Positions 21,758-29,921 of a stretch of DNA of 64,000 nt are shown here, piece by piece (positions within the stretch are counted from its first letter, which is position 1; each line of letters starts with the position of its first letter). The position numbers and the translations under genes were made by a program. The stretch comes from Stenotrophomonas maltophilia. GTDB lineage: Bacteria; Pseudomonadota; Gammaproteobacteria; Xanthomonadales; Xanthomonadaceae. The stretch spans positions 5,001-69,000 of the forward strand of contig WNDS01000005.1 of NCBI GenBank assembly GCA_009912235.1, read 5' to 3'. The notes under the pieces were generated by a model, which was not told the origin of the DNA, ran no database searches, and saw only the letters and a list, made by a program, of their open reading frames with translations.

Positions 21758-22183
21758 ATGTTCATGCCGCTGCGTCGCCCCCTGCTGGCCCTGCTGTCTG
21801 CGCTGTCGCTGTCCCTTGCCGTTGCTCTGCCGGCACTGGCCTGCCCGATGTCGGGCACGCCGTCAGCGACTACCGCGCCGACCATCGCCACCCACATCAG
21901 CAATGGCCATGCCTTCACCAAGCATGGCGGTGAGTTCGTCAACGGTGCGGTGATGAACGGCCTAGCCTTCCCGGATGCCGCCCTCGCCAGCAAGAGCGCC
22001 TTCGCCACCTTCCTGCAGCCGATCATCGGGGGCACCGGCACCAGCAAGGCGCTGTCCAGCAGCCGCCATGCGTTCTGGGATGCCCGCACCGGCACCGTGG
22101 TGATCTTCAACCCGGGCGCAGGCGACTGCGGAACGGCCTTCCGTCCCGCCAACGGCGAGGCGTACTACACTGCGCTGCAGTGA
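21758..22183 (+). CDS. Small secreted protein with polymorphic-toxin-like C-terminal domain
   Basis: A 141-residue protein with a clear signal peptide (residues 1-~29, cleaved near ALACP). The mature ~110 residues carry a pattern that resembles small nuclease toxin domains at the ends of polymorphic toxins: GHAFTKHGGEF near the start, then RHAFWDARTGTVVIFNP and GTAFRPANGEAYY at the end, with the conserved His-Lys-His, Arg, aromatic-Asp and Thr spacing of BECR-like RNase folds. That assignment is by eye only. AGGAGCACACCC precedes the ATG. The following 59-residue gene starts 32 bp downstream in the same direction. Confidence 0.7.
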   Translation: MFMPLRRPLLALLSALSLSLAVALPALACPMSGTPSATTAPTIATHISNGHAFTKHGGEFVNGAVMNGLAFPDAALASKSAFATFLQPIIGGTGTSKALSSSRHAFWDARTGTVVIFNPGAGDCGTAFRPANGEAYYTALQ

Positions 22184-22215
22184 CGTTGCCGCCCGACAGG
22201 GCCACAGGAGCCGCC

Positions 22216-22395
22216 ATGCCTCGCCTGCCAGTACTGAGCGACGATGAAGCCGTGGGCCTGCTCAACGCGCTGAACTACTTCGGCCATGCACTGGATGCCG
22301 ACACGTGTCAGACCCTGACTGGGCTGGCGCAGGCACAGATGCAGGCGCTGCACGCGCGGCTGCAGGAGGCGCTGATCGATCCACCGCCGCGGTGA
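22216..22395 (+). CDS. Small hypothetical protein, 59 aa
   Basis: A 59-residue, mostly helical protein starting MPRLPVLSDDEAVGLLNALN, with no signal or membrane segment. The ATG has a strong AGGAG ribosome-binding site six bases upstream, which is why I accept so short a frame. It follows the secreted protein by 32 bp and precedes a hairpin at 22455. Its size and place would fit an immunity or accessory partner of that protein; nothing in the sequence proves it. Confidence 0.6.
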   Translation: MPRLPVLSDDEAVGLLNALNYFGHALDADTCQTLTGLAQAQMQALHARLQEALIDPPPR

Positions 22396-22454
22396 TGCCG
22401 CCACTGCCGGGATGATCCTGCGGCACGCCGCCGCATCCCTGTCATCGCAATGAC

Positions 22455-22485
22455 CACGGCCACCGCACAGCCTGCGGTGGCCGTG
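22455..22485 (+). terminator. Strong hairpin, probable terminator
   Basis: A perfect 13-bp stem (CACGGCCACCGCA / TGCGGTGGCCGTG) around a 5-base loop, 60 bp after the 59-residue gene. There is no T-run after it, so it may be an imperfect intrinsic terminator or an mRNA-stabilising structure. The surrounding 240 bp (22396-22635) holds no gene that I can see. Confidence 0.55.
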
Positions 22486-22635
22486 CTGTCTGGGGGCCCG
22501 CACAGCGGCACGATGCGGTTGCGCCGTGCCGACAAACCGCTGCAACGCGCCGCGCCATCGCGCGCAACAGGGCTGGCTATATAGGAGACACACGCACCGC
22601 TGCCGGTGCGCTGCCTTCCGTTCCTGGAGACCACC

Positions 22636-23577
22636 ATGTCCCTTCCGGCCGTTGCACCCGATGCCTGCGCATCGGTCGATACTCCGACCCTGCCGGCGCT
22701 GCACTACCAGGGCCGGCCGCTGCCCCGCCCACAGCAGCGCGGGCCTTGGCCGCAGGTCTTCAACCTGCACGACCTGGCGGTGCAGCCCGCACTGCTGGAC
22801 GCGCTCTGCGCACATGCAGCGGCACTGCCGTGGGACCACTACGACGTCGCCCGCCGCCGCCGCGCGATGCTGCAGCGCCACCACAGCATCCTGCAGGCAC
22901 CGGTGCGCACGCTGCTGGCGCAGTGGGACGGCAGCGAAGCCGATGCCGCCTGGCCGGCGTTGCTGGAACTGCTGCCGTCGATGCTGCGCGCCGCCCTGCA
23001 GCGCGTTGCACCGCACCGCCGCCGGGCGCTGAGCAAGTACACGCTGCAGCGCGTCGCACCCGCGTGCTGGTCCGTGCAGGCGCTGGATGACCCGCATTTC
23101 GAGTAGCCGGCCAGCGGTCGCCGTGCACCCCGGCGCACGTTCGCACTGCTGCCGGCGGCGCTGGCCTGCCACCCGGACATGCTGCGGTTGCTGGCCGACG
23201 TGGCCGAGACTGTGCACCGGCGCTGCGGCGCACAGCGGCTGGCGGTGTCGGTGCACCAGATGCTGACCGTCGCCAGCGCGCACGGGGTGGCCGAGCCGGC
23301 ACCGAAAGGCATCCACCAGGACGGCGCCGACTACATCGTTTCGGCGCTGGTGCTGCGCCGCCACGGGGTGGGTGGCGGTATCTCGCGGGTCTACCACGAC
23401 CACGGCGGCCGCCTGCTGCTGTCGCATACGCTGCTGGAAGGCCAGGGGCTGTTCCAGCCCGACGCCGGTTCATCGCTGTGGCACGAGGTCACGGCCATCC
23501 ACGCACACGGTGAATCCGGCGGCGAACGAATGATCCTGGGGCTGGACGTGAACGTGCTGCCGGCAGGTGCCGCATGA
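22636..23577 (+). pseudogene. 2OG-Fe dioxygenase family protein (PF10014-like) with in-frame TAG
   Basis: Nominally 313 residues, resembling the 2-oxoglutarate/Fe(II) oxygenases that hydroxylate free amino acids. The metal motif H-x-D is in PKGIHQDGADYIVSALV, and the distal His and 2OG-binding Arg are in WHEVTAIHAHGESGGERMI. The N-terminal half, in the same frame, has the FNLHDLAVQPALLDALCAHA start. An in-frame TAG at 23104-23106 (codon 157) after DDPHFE separates the halves; CAG would restore FEQPASG. As written the truncated product lacks the active site. ATG 22636 follows TGGAGA. The stop overlaps the next gene by ATGA. Confidence 0.78.
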
Positions 23578-24376
23578 GCCTGCGCCGCAGATCCCGGGCC
23601 CAAACCAAGCCTGTTGCCAACGCAGCGCCCGGCGGTTGGCGCGACCGCCTGCTGCGGCTGGTGCACATGGCGGCCGAGCAGGCGCTGCCGCTGACCATCG
23701 CCGGCGTCTCGTTCGTGATCGCACTGGATGCCTGGCTGTCGGCGCGCCCGATGCAGTGGGAGCACCAGCGCGCGCTGGCCTCGCTGGCGATCAGCAGCGA
23801 GGTGGACAGCCACAGCCGGCGCGGCGCGGACAGCCTGCACACGCTGACCATCAGCAACGTGGGCGAGCTGAGCTTCGCCGTGCTGGACATCCACCTGGAA
23901 CTGACCGCGCAGGGCGGCCTGCGCGTGCCGTGGGCACGCAATTCGCTGCTGGAGGACCCGGCGGTGCTGCCGATCGGGCTGCGCCCGTTCCATCTGGAGG
24001 ACGGCGGTGATGGCCGCAGCGCGCGCTTCGGCTTCCGCACCGAGACCGCCGGCTGGCAGTGATCGATCCCGGGCGGTCGGTCTACCTGGTGTTCGCCCAG
24101 CCGCTGCAGGGCCAGGGCCGCCTGGGCATCCGCGCCGAAGTGTTCGCGCAATCGCTGCGGATGGCGGCGGTGGGCGAACAGATGACGGTGGAGCGCGTGG
24201 TGGCCTGGCGCATCCGGCATGTCTCGCAGGAATCGGGGACCGACCTGCTGTCCGACCTGGGCGTGTTTCCGTACACGGCGGCCGCCACGGTGATCGTGCC
24301 GGGCTCGGGCCGTGCACCGGCAGAGCGCGCGCAACCGCGCCGCGCCGCGCGTTGGCAGGGCACGGCAAACCACTGA
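23574..24376 (+). pseudogene. Hypothetical single-pass membrane protein, probably frameshifted
   Basis: The first frame (MSLRRRSRAQTKPVANAA, ATGA-coupled to the dioxygenase) has one membrane helix near residues 38-58 (LPLTIAGVSFVIALDAWL) and then a beta-rich extracytoplasmic domain, but stops at 24062 after TAGWQ. The next frame continues smoothly as VIDPGRSVYLVFAQPLQGQG to 24376. One missing G at 24057-24060 (CAGTG for CAGGTG) would join them into ~267 residues. The alternative is two genes overlapping by GTGA, with the second starting at GTG 24059. Family not recognised. Confidence 0.6.
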
Positions 24377-24464
24377 AACACCGCGTCGGGTGGCGCGGCG
24401 GCGCGGCCCGTATACCTGTGCCGGGGGCCGTGCGCCCCCGCCCCGACCTGCACGGAGCACGCCA

Positions 24465-25658
24465 ATGCCCAGCCAGCACCCGCCCCCTTCGCGGCTGCCA
24501 CGCCGCCCCCCGGCGCGCCGTATCAATGCGCGCCAGCGCCGCCACTTCATGCGAGCGGCGGTACTGCGCGTGGACGGGCTGCTGCTGGCCGCGCTGCTGA
24601 GTGCGCTGCTGTCGCCACAGCTGCCGGCCGCCGAACCGGCCGCGCCGCGCGTGCTGGGCGTGCACGGCCACCTGGAACTGGACTACAGCATCTCCATGCG
24701 CGTGGACGGGCTGGCCGGCTGGGCCGCGCACAACGACGTGCGGCGGCTGGTGCCTTTCATCGATGGCCGTGCGCTGCCGGGCACGTTTCCCGAATCGATC
24801 GACCTGGCCAGCGGCCGGCTGGTCTACCACCCGCGCATCAGCGATGACAGCCGCCGTGTGTGGACCGATCTGCTCGGTGCGCCGGAAGGGCTGCAGCGGC
24901 CGGTAACCTTCAGTGTCGGCCCGGTGGACGGTTCGCCCTTCGCCAGCGTGCACGAGGAGCACCAGCGCGTGCTGCTGACGGTGATCTCGCCGGTCTACGG
25001 CGGCATCGCGCTGGCGGTGGTGGTGGTCACCCTGCTGGTGTTCGTGCACCTGGCGCGCACCACCAGCATCATCCGCAAGCCGGTGCCGTACGGATTGGGG
25101 TCCTATGACCTGGGCCGCTCCCAGATGGTGGTGTGGTTCTTCCTGATCTACCTGTCCTACACCGGCATCTGGCTGGTCACCGACGATACCGACACCATCC
25201 ACCCTTCGCTGCTGGCGCTGCTGGGCATCAGCGCCGGCACCGCGCTGAGCGAAGCGGTGATCGATGCCGGTGGGCCACCGCCTGGGGCAGCAGCGCCGCC
25301 CCCCGCCGATGCCGCAGCCGATGCACATGGCCACTGGCCCGCCGAACGCACAGCCATCGGCGAAAGCCGCAGCCGCCTGCATGCCGCACGCCGGCAGCTG
25401 GCGCAGCAGGGCGACGACGGCAGCGGCGAGACGCTGCACCCTGCTTCGCGCGGGCTGCTGCATGACCTGCTCTCCGATGCGCATGGCTACCGCTTCGACC
25501 GGTTCCAGATCTTCGCCTTCACCCTGATCCTGGGCGTGGTGTTCCTGTCCGGGGTCTACAACAACCTAAGCATGCCCGAGCTCAGCCCCACCCTGCTGGG
25601 CCTGATGGGCCTCAGTTCGGGTACCTACATCGGCTTCAAGCTGCCCGAGCGCAGATGA
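24465..25658 (+). CDS. Hypothetical multi-pass membrane protein
   Basis: 397 residues, family not recognised. A basic, proline-rich N-terminus leads to a hydrophobic segment (~30-50, ending LLSPQLPAAE). A ~120-residue extracytoplasmic domain follows (LELDYSISMRVDGLAGWAAH). Next are helices at IALAVVVVTLLVFVHLA and MVVWFFLIYLSYTGIWLV, a low-complexity Pro/Ala cytoplasmic loop (GGPPPGAAAPPPADAAAD), and two C-terminal helices. Start ATG 24465 with GGAG upstream. It follows the preceding membrane protein by 88 bp in the same direction and precedes a lysozyme, suggesting an envelope role. Confidence 0.75.
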   Translation: MPSQHPPPSRLPRRPPARRINARQRRHFMRAAVLRVDGLLLAALLSALLSPQLPAAEPAAPRVLGVHGHLELDYSISMRVDGLAGWAAHNDVRRLVPFIDGRALPGTFPESIDLASGRLVYHPRISDDSRRVWTDLLGAPEGLQRPVTFSVGPVDGSPFASVHEEHQRVLLTVISPVYGGIALAVVVVTLLVFVHLARTTSIIRKPVPYGLGSYDLGRSQMVVWFFLIYLSYTGIWLVTDDTDTIHPSLLALLGISAGTALSEAVIDAGGPPPGAAAPPPADAAADAHGHWPAERTAIGESRSRLHAARRQLAQQGDDGSGETLHPASRGLLHDLLSDAHGYRFDRFQIFAFTLILGVVFLSGVYNNLSMPELSPTLLGLMGLSSGTYIGFKLPERR

Positions 25659-25734
25659 CCCGACCGATGCCCACGCCGCACCCCGGTGCCGCGGCGACCT
25701 CTCCTGGATGCGCCCAGACCAACAAGGAACCACG

Positions 25735-26235
25735 ATGAACGCAATGAACTTGAGCCCACAGGGCATCGACTGGCTGAAGCAGGTGGAAGGACAGCGCCTG
25801 CAGCCCTATGACGACCAGACCGGCAAGGCGGTGGACCACTGGGTGACCGGTGCCACGGTGGGCTATGGGCACCTGATCCTGCGCGAGGAATGGCCGCGGC
25901 TGGGCCAGGGGGTCACGCTGGCCGAGGCTGAGCAGCTGCTGCGCAGCGACCTGAAGCCGTTCGAGCAGACCGTCAGCCGCGCGGTGAAGGTGGCGCTGTC
26001 ACAGCACCAGTTCGATGCGCTGGTGATCCTGTGCTTCAACATCGGCGGCGGCAACTTCGCCCGTTCTTCGGTGCTGAAGCTGGTCAACGACCCGCGCGTG
26101 GCCACGCCCTACGCCACGCTGCAGGCCGCCTGGATGGCGTGGACGCGTTCGCAGGGCAAGGTGATGCAGGGGCTGGTGAACCGCCGGGGCGCGGAATGGC
26201 GCATGTACAGCAGTGGCAGCTACGGCCACTGGTAA
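25735..26235 (+). CDS. GH24 phage-type lysozyme
   Basis: A 166-residue T4-type muramidase that cleaves the MurNAc-GlcNAc bond in peptidoglycan. Family features are GIDWLKQVEGQRLQPYDDQT with the catalytic Glu, the VTGATVGYGHLI strand, LSQHQFDALVILCFNIGGGN and VNRRGAEWRMY. There is no signal or SAR helix, so export would need a partner. AAGGAAC precedes the ATG. It is a lone lysozyme: no holin, spanin, tail or integrase gene is near, so this is not a phage lysis cassette. It ends 9 bp from the convergent operon. Confidence 0.88.
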   Translation: MNAMNLSPQGIDWLKQVEGQRLQPYDDQTGKAVDHWVTGATVGYGHLILREEWPRLGQGVTLAEAEQLLRSDLKPFEQTVSRAVKVALSQHQFDALVILCFNIGGGNFARSSVLKLVNDPRVATPYATLQAAWMAWTRSQGKVMQGLVNRRGAEWRMYSSGSYGHW

Positions 26236-26244
26236 CGCCTGCAC

Positions 26245-27012
26245 TCAGGGCGTGCGCTGCAGGCTGCAGGCGGGCACGCATTCGCCGGTGCCGGGCTGGA
26301 AGCTCAGCTGCGCGGCACCATCACTGGCACTGACCTGCAGCCACTGGCCAAGCAGGCGGTCGCAGGCCTGGCCACCGTTGCCGGGCAGCACGCTGTACCA
26401 GCTGCCCCGTGCATCGCTGCCTTCGTGGCGCAGCGGCACCCGACAGCTGCGGGGGCTGGCGTAGGCCAGTTCACTGCCACGATCGCCGGGTTCGCGCGCG
26501 GCCAGCACCAGCTGCAGGCCGATCGGCCACTGGTCGGTACCGGTGACGGTGGTCTGCCAGCGGCCCTGGGTAACCGCCGTGGCGCTGTCCGCCGCTGCGC
26601 CCTGCCCCGGCTTCCACAACGCGGCCGCCGCCGCCGCGCCGGGCAGCTGCAGCGTGGCGTGGGTGCCGTCGGCGGCCAGTGTGGCGGTGCCGCCGTTCAA
26701 CCGGTTGCAACGTGGGCCGCCGTTGGCTTCGAGCAGTGCCAGCGTGGTGCGGCCATCGGCCTGCGGGCTGCGCCGGGCCTGCAGCCGGCAGTTGTAGGGT
26801 TCGCCGAATTCGAGCGTGGCCTGGCGGCCATCACCGCTGTCGAGCACGCGCAGCGATGTCGGCCGCCCTGCCGTGTCTAGACTGCCGACCCAGCTGGCGC
26901 GGGGCGTGCCGGTCGGAGCCGGCGGCGCGGCGGCACCGGCCAGCAGGGGCAGCAGCAGCGCCAGCACGGCGGCCGGGCGCAACAGGGCAAGCGAAGTACG
27001 TGAAGTCCGCAT
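26245..27012 (-). CDS. Hypothetical secreted protein, 255 aa
   Basis: 255 residues beginning with a signal peptide (MRTSRTSLALLRPAAVLALL to about residue 29). The mature part is beta-rich with four or more cysteines (YNCRLQAR, PRCNRLNGG, RSCRVPLRH, QACDRLLGQW, GECVPACSL) that may pair in the periplasm. Two halves seem to repeat the idea of a strand followed by a Cys, but I cannot name the fold. GGAG sits seven bases before ATG 27012. It is the last gene of the AraC/DUF2589 run and converges on the lysozyme. Confidence 0.75.
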   Translation of the reverse strand: MRTSRTSLALLRPAAVLALLLPLLAGAAAPPAPTGTPRASWVGSLDTAGRPTSLRVLDSGDGRQATLEFGEPYNCRLQARRSPQADGRTTLALLEANGGPRCNRLNGGTATLAADGTHATLQLPGAAAAAALWKPGQGAAADSATAVTQGRWQTTVTGTDQWPIGLQLVLAAREPGDRGSELAYASPRSCRVPLRHEGSDARGSWYSVLPGNGGQACDRLLGQWLQVSASDGAAQLSFQPGTGECVPACSLQRTP

Positions 27013-27022
27013 GGGAATCTCC

Positions 27023-27208
27023 TCAGAGGTAGCGGGTGAGCAGGGCGATGGCGAAGACCAGCAGCCACAGCGTGGTGAGCAGTTGGCGGCGGCGGCGTTG
27101 CTGCTCCGCCGCCTTCCGGCGCTGTTCGAGCACCGGTGCCAGCCACTGCCGCACCTGGTGCGCATCGTCATCGGACAACCACAGGCGCAAGCGCCCACGT
27201 CGGGCCAT
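27023..27208 (-). CDS. Small tail-anchored membrane protein, 61 aa
   Basis: A short, very basic protein: a charged N-terminus (LRLWLSDDDAHQVRQWLAPV), an Arg/Gln-rich helix (QRRKAAEQQRRRRQ) and one C-terminal membrane helix (LLTTLWLLVFAIALLTRYL) that reaches the end. This is a tail-anchored layout. Two starts are possible; I chose ATG 27208 because GGAGG then sits at ideal distance, while ATG 27214 would have it too close. The upstream gene's stop (27211-27213) falls just before it. Confidence 0.65.
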   Translation of the reverse strand: MARRGRLRLWLSDDDAHQVRQWLAPVLEQRRKAAEQQRRRRQLLTTLWLLVFAIALLTRYL

Positions 27209-27210
27209 GG

Positions 27211-27666
27211 TCATGCCTCCGGGCCGGGTTGGGGTGGGATCAGCAGCGGGCGCAGCAGCTGGCCATCAAGCAGGAGTTGCCCGTGCACCGGGTTGCCGCC
27301 GTGCAGGATGATCCTGAGCCGGTGTGCTGCCCCGTGGTCGCTGGGCAGCAGCACCAGCCCTGCCGGCAGGCCCGCGCGGCCGGGTGCGGCTTCGGCCACC
27401 TCGCAGTCGATCTGCACTTCCAGCGTGGTGGCCAGGATGCGCCCGGGTTCCACCAGCTGCTCCAGTGGCACCTGCAGTGGGTGCCACGCACCGTCCTGCC
27501 ATTGCTGGGCGTGCAGCACGCCACCGCGGTAGAGCCGTGCCTGCAGGCGTTGCAGGTGAGCCTGCGCGCAATGCTGGCGGGTGCGTACCAGCGCCTGTGC
27601 CAGCGTGGCGATCAGATCATCCAGGTAAGCATCGGCGCTGCGCTGCGGCCACGCCGTGCGCTTCAT
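27211..27666 (-). CDS. Hypothetical protein, possible diverged DUF2589 relative
   Basis: 151 residues, starting MKRTAWPQRSADAYLDDLIA. An N-terminal amphipathic helix (~10-50) is followed by VPLEQLVEPGRILATTLEVQ, which lines up by eye with PLLAILKVPNLSIQKVDINF and PLLPLVSTNNLRIREVEISF in the two DUF2589 proteins of the same operon. That is the only sign of kinship and may be chance. The ATG overlaps the preceding gene's stop (ATGA), so translation is coupled. No membrane segment. Confidence 0.65.
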   Translation of the reverse strand: MKRTAWPQRSADAYLDDLIATLAQALVRTRQHCAQAHLQRLQARLYRGGVLHAQQWQDGAWHPLQVPLEQLVEPGRILATTLEVQIDCEVAEAAPGRAGLPAGLVLLPSDHGAAHRLRIILHGGNPVHGQLLLDGQLLRPLLIPPQPGPEA

Positions 27667-27920
27667 TCGACCAGCCAGGCCGGCCGCCGCGGGAACCCCA
27701 CGTGGTAGGCCAGCCATTGCAGCACCATCTGGTGTTCGCCGATCTGCAGGATGGTGAAACTGCGCTCGATGCCCAGGATCGCGCCCTTGGGCGTATCGCT
27801 GAGGCAGCGGTTGAGCAACGCCTGGGCCTGGGCCAGGTCGTCGTCGGTGAGCATCTGGGTCGGGTTGTTGCTGCCCACCACGATGCGTTTGACGAACTTG
27901 ACGTCGTTAAGATCGAACAT
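27663..27920 (-). CDS. Small hypothetical protein of the DUF2589 operon, 85 aa
   Basis: A soluble 85-residue protein, MFDLNDVKFVKRIVVGSNNP, with a central helix (TDDDLAQAQALLNRCL) and a strand-rich second half (ILGIERSFTILQIGEHQMVL). Not recognised. GGGGAG lies eight bases before the ATG at 27920, which beats the longer open frame. It is coupled to the downstream gene by ATGA and lies 82 bp after the first DUF2589 gene. Confidence 0.7.
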   Translation of the reverse strand: MFDLNDVKFVKRIVVGSNNPTQMLTDDDLAQAQALLNRCLSDTPKGAILGIERSFTILQIGEHQMVLQWLAYHVGFPRRPAWLVE

Positions 27921-28002
27921 GGAACGCTCCCCTGCGATGAAAGACCAGGACCGCCGCACAGGCCTGCACGGCGGTCCGTTTCCACGGTGGTGCGGGCCCG
28001 GC

Positions 28003-28641
28003 TTACGCGGCCACCGGCACCGGTGCGCTGACCTTGCGCGGTGCAGTGGCGGTCTGCAGAATGTCCATCACCCGCGCCAGGCCTTCGGGCATGCCGGTGT
28101 CCGCAGCCAGCACCGACACGGTGTACTTGGCCGAGTTGTCCGAACTGCGCGCTTTTTCCTTGTGCGAGGCGACCGAGCCCTGGATGTTCACCTTGGCCGA
28201 GAAGATGCCCCAGCCGACCTTCATCTCGGCCTGCATGGCGGCCGAGTAGTCGCTGGATTCCTTGGCCGAGAACGAGGACTTCACTTCCATCTCGAAGTTG
28301 ATGTCCACCTTCTGGATGCTCAGGTTGGGCACCTTCAAGATGGCCAGCAGCGGCACTTCCAGTTCCACTTCTTCTTCGGCGAAGGGCTGGGCGGCCTTGG
28401 TGGCTGGATCGAGGTTGTCGACCGGGCGCTTGAAGCGGAACAGCGCGGTACGGGTGGCACCGACGGCATTGGGGTCGGTATCGCCGGCGGCGGGCGGCAG
28501 GAAGCCGACCGAACGGATGAAGCTGGCCGTGGCCTGGGCCAGTTTGATCTGCGAATCGCAGGCGGCTGTCAGCGGGCCATCGATGAGATCGCTCATCGGC
28601 AGGCCCTTGAACTGGCTGGAGATGTTGACCAGATCGCTCAT
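28003..28641 (-). CDS. DUF2589 domain-containing protein
   Basis: 212 residues spanning a full DUF2589 domain: SSQFKGLPMSDLIDGPLTAA at the N-terminus, EVPLLAILKVPNLSIQKVDI and INFEMEVKSSFSAKESSDYS in the middle, and GSVASHKEKARSSDNSAKYT near the C-terminus, the most conserved family block. DUF2589 proteins usually occur in tandem with relatives. No function has been established to my knowledge. No signal or membrane helix, so probably cytoplasmic. Start at ATG 28641. Confidence 0.88.
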   Translation of the reverse strand: MSDLVNISSQFKGLPMSDLIDGPLTAACDSQIKLAQATASFIRSVGFLPPAAGDTDPNAVGATRTALFRFKRPVDNLDPATKAAQPFAEEEVELEVPLLAILKVPNLSIQKVDINFEMEVKSSFSAKESSDYSAAMQAEMKVGWGIFSAKVNIQGSVASHKEKARSSDNSAKYTVSVLAADTGMPEGLARVMDILQTATAPRKVSAPVPVAA

Positions 28642-28724
28642 TGCGCATTATTCTTGTGAGTTGGCATGCCGCCGGCCGCCGCAACAGGCGCGGGGCGGTG
28701 GTGGGTGGAACGACCAGCGGTGGA

Positions 28725-29231
28725 TCAGGTTGCCTTGATGGTCTTGAAGACCCCCTGGCTCTGCGCCAGGTGGTTCATCAGCCGGGCCGCGCCATCGGTC
28801 GGCTCGGCGCCTTCCACGCGCAGCTGCACGTGTACGTTGCCTACGCCCTTGCCGCGGCCGGTATCCAGTCCTACATGTCGCGCCGCCGGCCGCGGCGACT
28901 CCCAGGCTTCCGCCGCGCTCGGCGCAGGCACGTCCGGATCCTCGGTTCCCAGGTCCGCCAGGTCCGCGTCGAAACTGATCTCCACTTCCCGGATGCGCAG
29001 GTTGTTGGTGGAGACCAGCGGCAACAGCGGCGCGCGGTACGGGTCTTCATCGCCTTCTTCGGCCTGGGGGTGCTGCGAAGGCAGGCGGATGGTGACGCTC
29101 CTGGGCCGGTTGTCCTCGTCGAAGAAGTCGCGCAGGTTGGAAAGCTGGTGCATCTCGATGCTGTCCTGGGCCTCGATGACGGCCCCGGCCAGCGCTTCGA
29201 TCAAACTGTGGAATGTCATGGTGCCGCTCAT
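28725..29231 (-). CDS. DUF2589-like protein (second copy)
   Basis: 168 residues, soluble and acidic. The N-terminal FHSLIEALAGAVIEAQDSIE and the later YRAPLLPLVSTNNLRIREVE match the opening and core of DUF2589 proteins, but the conserved SSDNSAKY-type C-terminal block of the first copy is missing. A low-complexity linker (DPDVPAPSAAEAWESPRPAA) replaces it. ATG 29231 follows AGGAGCGAAGG. It lies 83 bp upstream of the first copy and 120 bp downstream of the AraC regulator. Confidence 0.75.
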   Translation of the reverse strand: MSGTMTFHSLIEALAGAVIEAQDSIEMHQLSNLRDFFDEDNRPRSVTIRLPSQHPQAEEGDEDPYRAPLLPLVSTNNLRIREVEISFDADLADLGTEDPDVPAPSAAEAWESPRPAARHVGLDTGRGKGVGNVHVQLRVEGAEPTDGAARLMNHLAQSQGVFKTIKAT

Positions 29232-29351
29232 GTCGCCTTCGCTCCTGGTAGGTGGTACGGGCTGCCGCGGGGCGGGCAACGCCATGCGATGTCCACGCGG
29301 TCATTGATAGCCGGGCCAGGCCGTTGCTGCCCGGCGCGGTGTTGCAGCGGC

Positions 29352-29921
29352 TTAGCGCCGGGTTGCAGGCGTGCGCTGCACGCTGCCACGCATGCTCGAC
29401 GGCGGTTCGCCGTAGTGGTGCCGGTAGGCGCGGCTGAAACCGGACAGGCTGACAAAGCCCACCGCGTAGGCCACGTCGGAAACATTGCCTTCGCCTTCGC
29501 GCAGCAGCCGCCGCGCCAGCTGTAGGCGCACCAGGCGGATCAGTTCGCCGGGTGGTTGGCCGATGCTGGCCACCAGCTTGCAGTGCAGGCTGGTGCGCGA
29601 CATGTTCAGTGCCGAGGCGAGCTGGTCCACCGACAGCTGCTCGTCGTCGGCATGGCATTCGATCCACTGCCGCGCGCGCTCCACCAGCCGCGTGGCGGCG
29701 GTGCCGTGCGGCCGGATGCGTGAACGTGACAGCAGTGCATCCCAGGCGTCATCGCCGTTGTCGGCCGCCGTGGCGTGGCAGCTGCACTGGTGCATGTGCG
29801 AAAGCAGCGCCAGGCTCCAGGCCAACCGCTGCCCGTCCCCGTCATCGTGGCCATCGGCACCGTCGGCCGACAGCCCACTGTGCGGGGGAACGAGCTCAAG
29901 ACTGCGCTGCAGGAACTCCAT
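29352..29921 (-). CDS. AraC-family transcriptional regulator
   Basis: 189 residues from ATG 29921. The N-terminal ~90 residues are an unrecognised sensing or dimerisation region with a HMHQCSCHATAADNGDD stretch. The C-terminal ~100 form the double helix-turn-helix: SVDQLASALNMSRTSLHCKL then NVSDVAYAVGFVSLSGFSRA and YRHHYGEPPSSMR. GGAGG sits 12 bases before the ATG. The direct repeat at 30112-30141 upstream is a fitting operator. It heads the DUF2589 run and probably controls it. Confidence 0.88.
   Translation of the reverse strand: MEFLQRSLELVPPHSGLSADGADGHDDGDGQRLAWSLALLSHMHQCSCHATAADNGDDAWDALLSRSRIRPHGTAATRLVERARQWIECHADDEQLSVDQLASALNMSRTSLHCKLVASIGQPPGELIRLVRLQLARRLLREGEGNVSDVAYAVGFVSLSGFSRAYRHHYGEPPSSMRGSVQRTPATRR

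Noticed and set aside
25735..26235. Prophage lysis cassette
   Set aside because: The lysozyme stands alone, with no holin, spanin, tail, capsid or integrase gene within the window.
26245..29921. R-body (reb) locus
   Set aside because: The AraC-plus-small-ORF layout recalls reb loci, but no protein has the RebB sequence pattern; two of them are DUF2589 instead.
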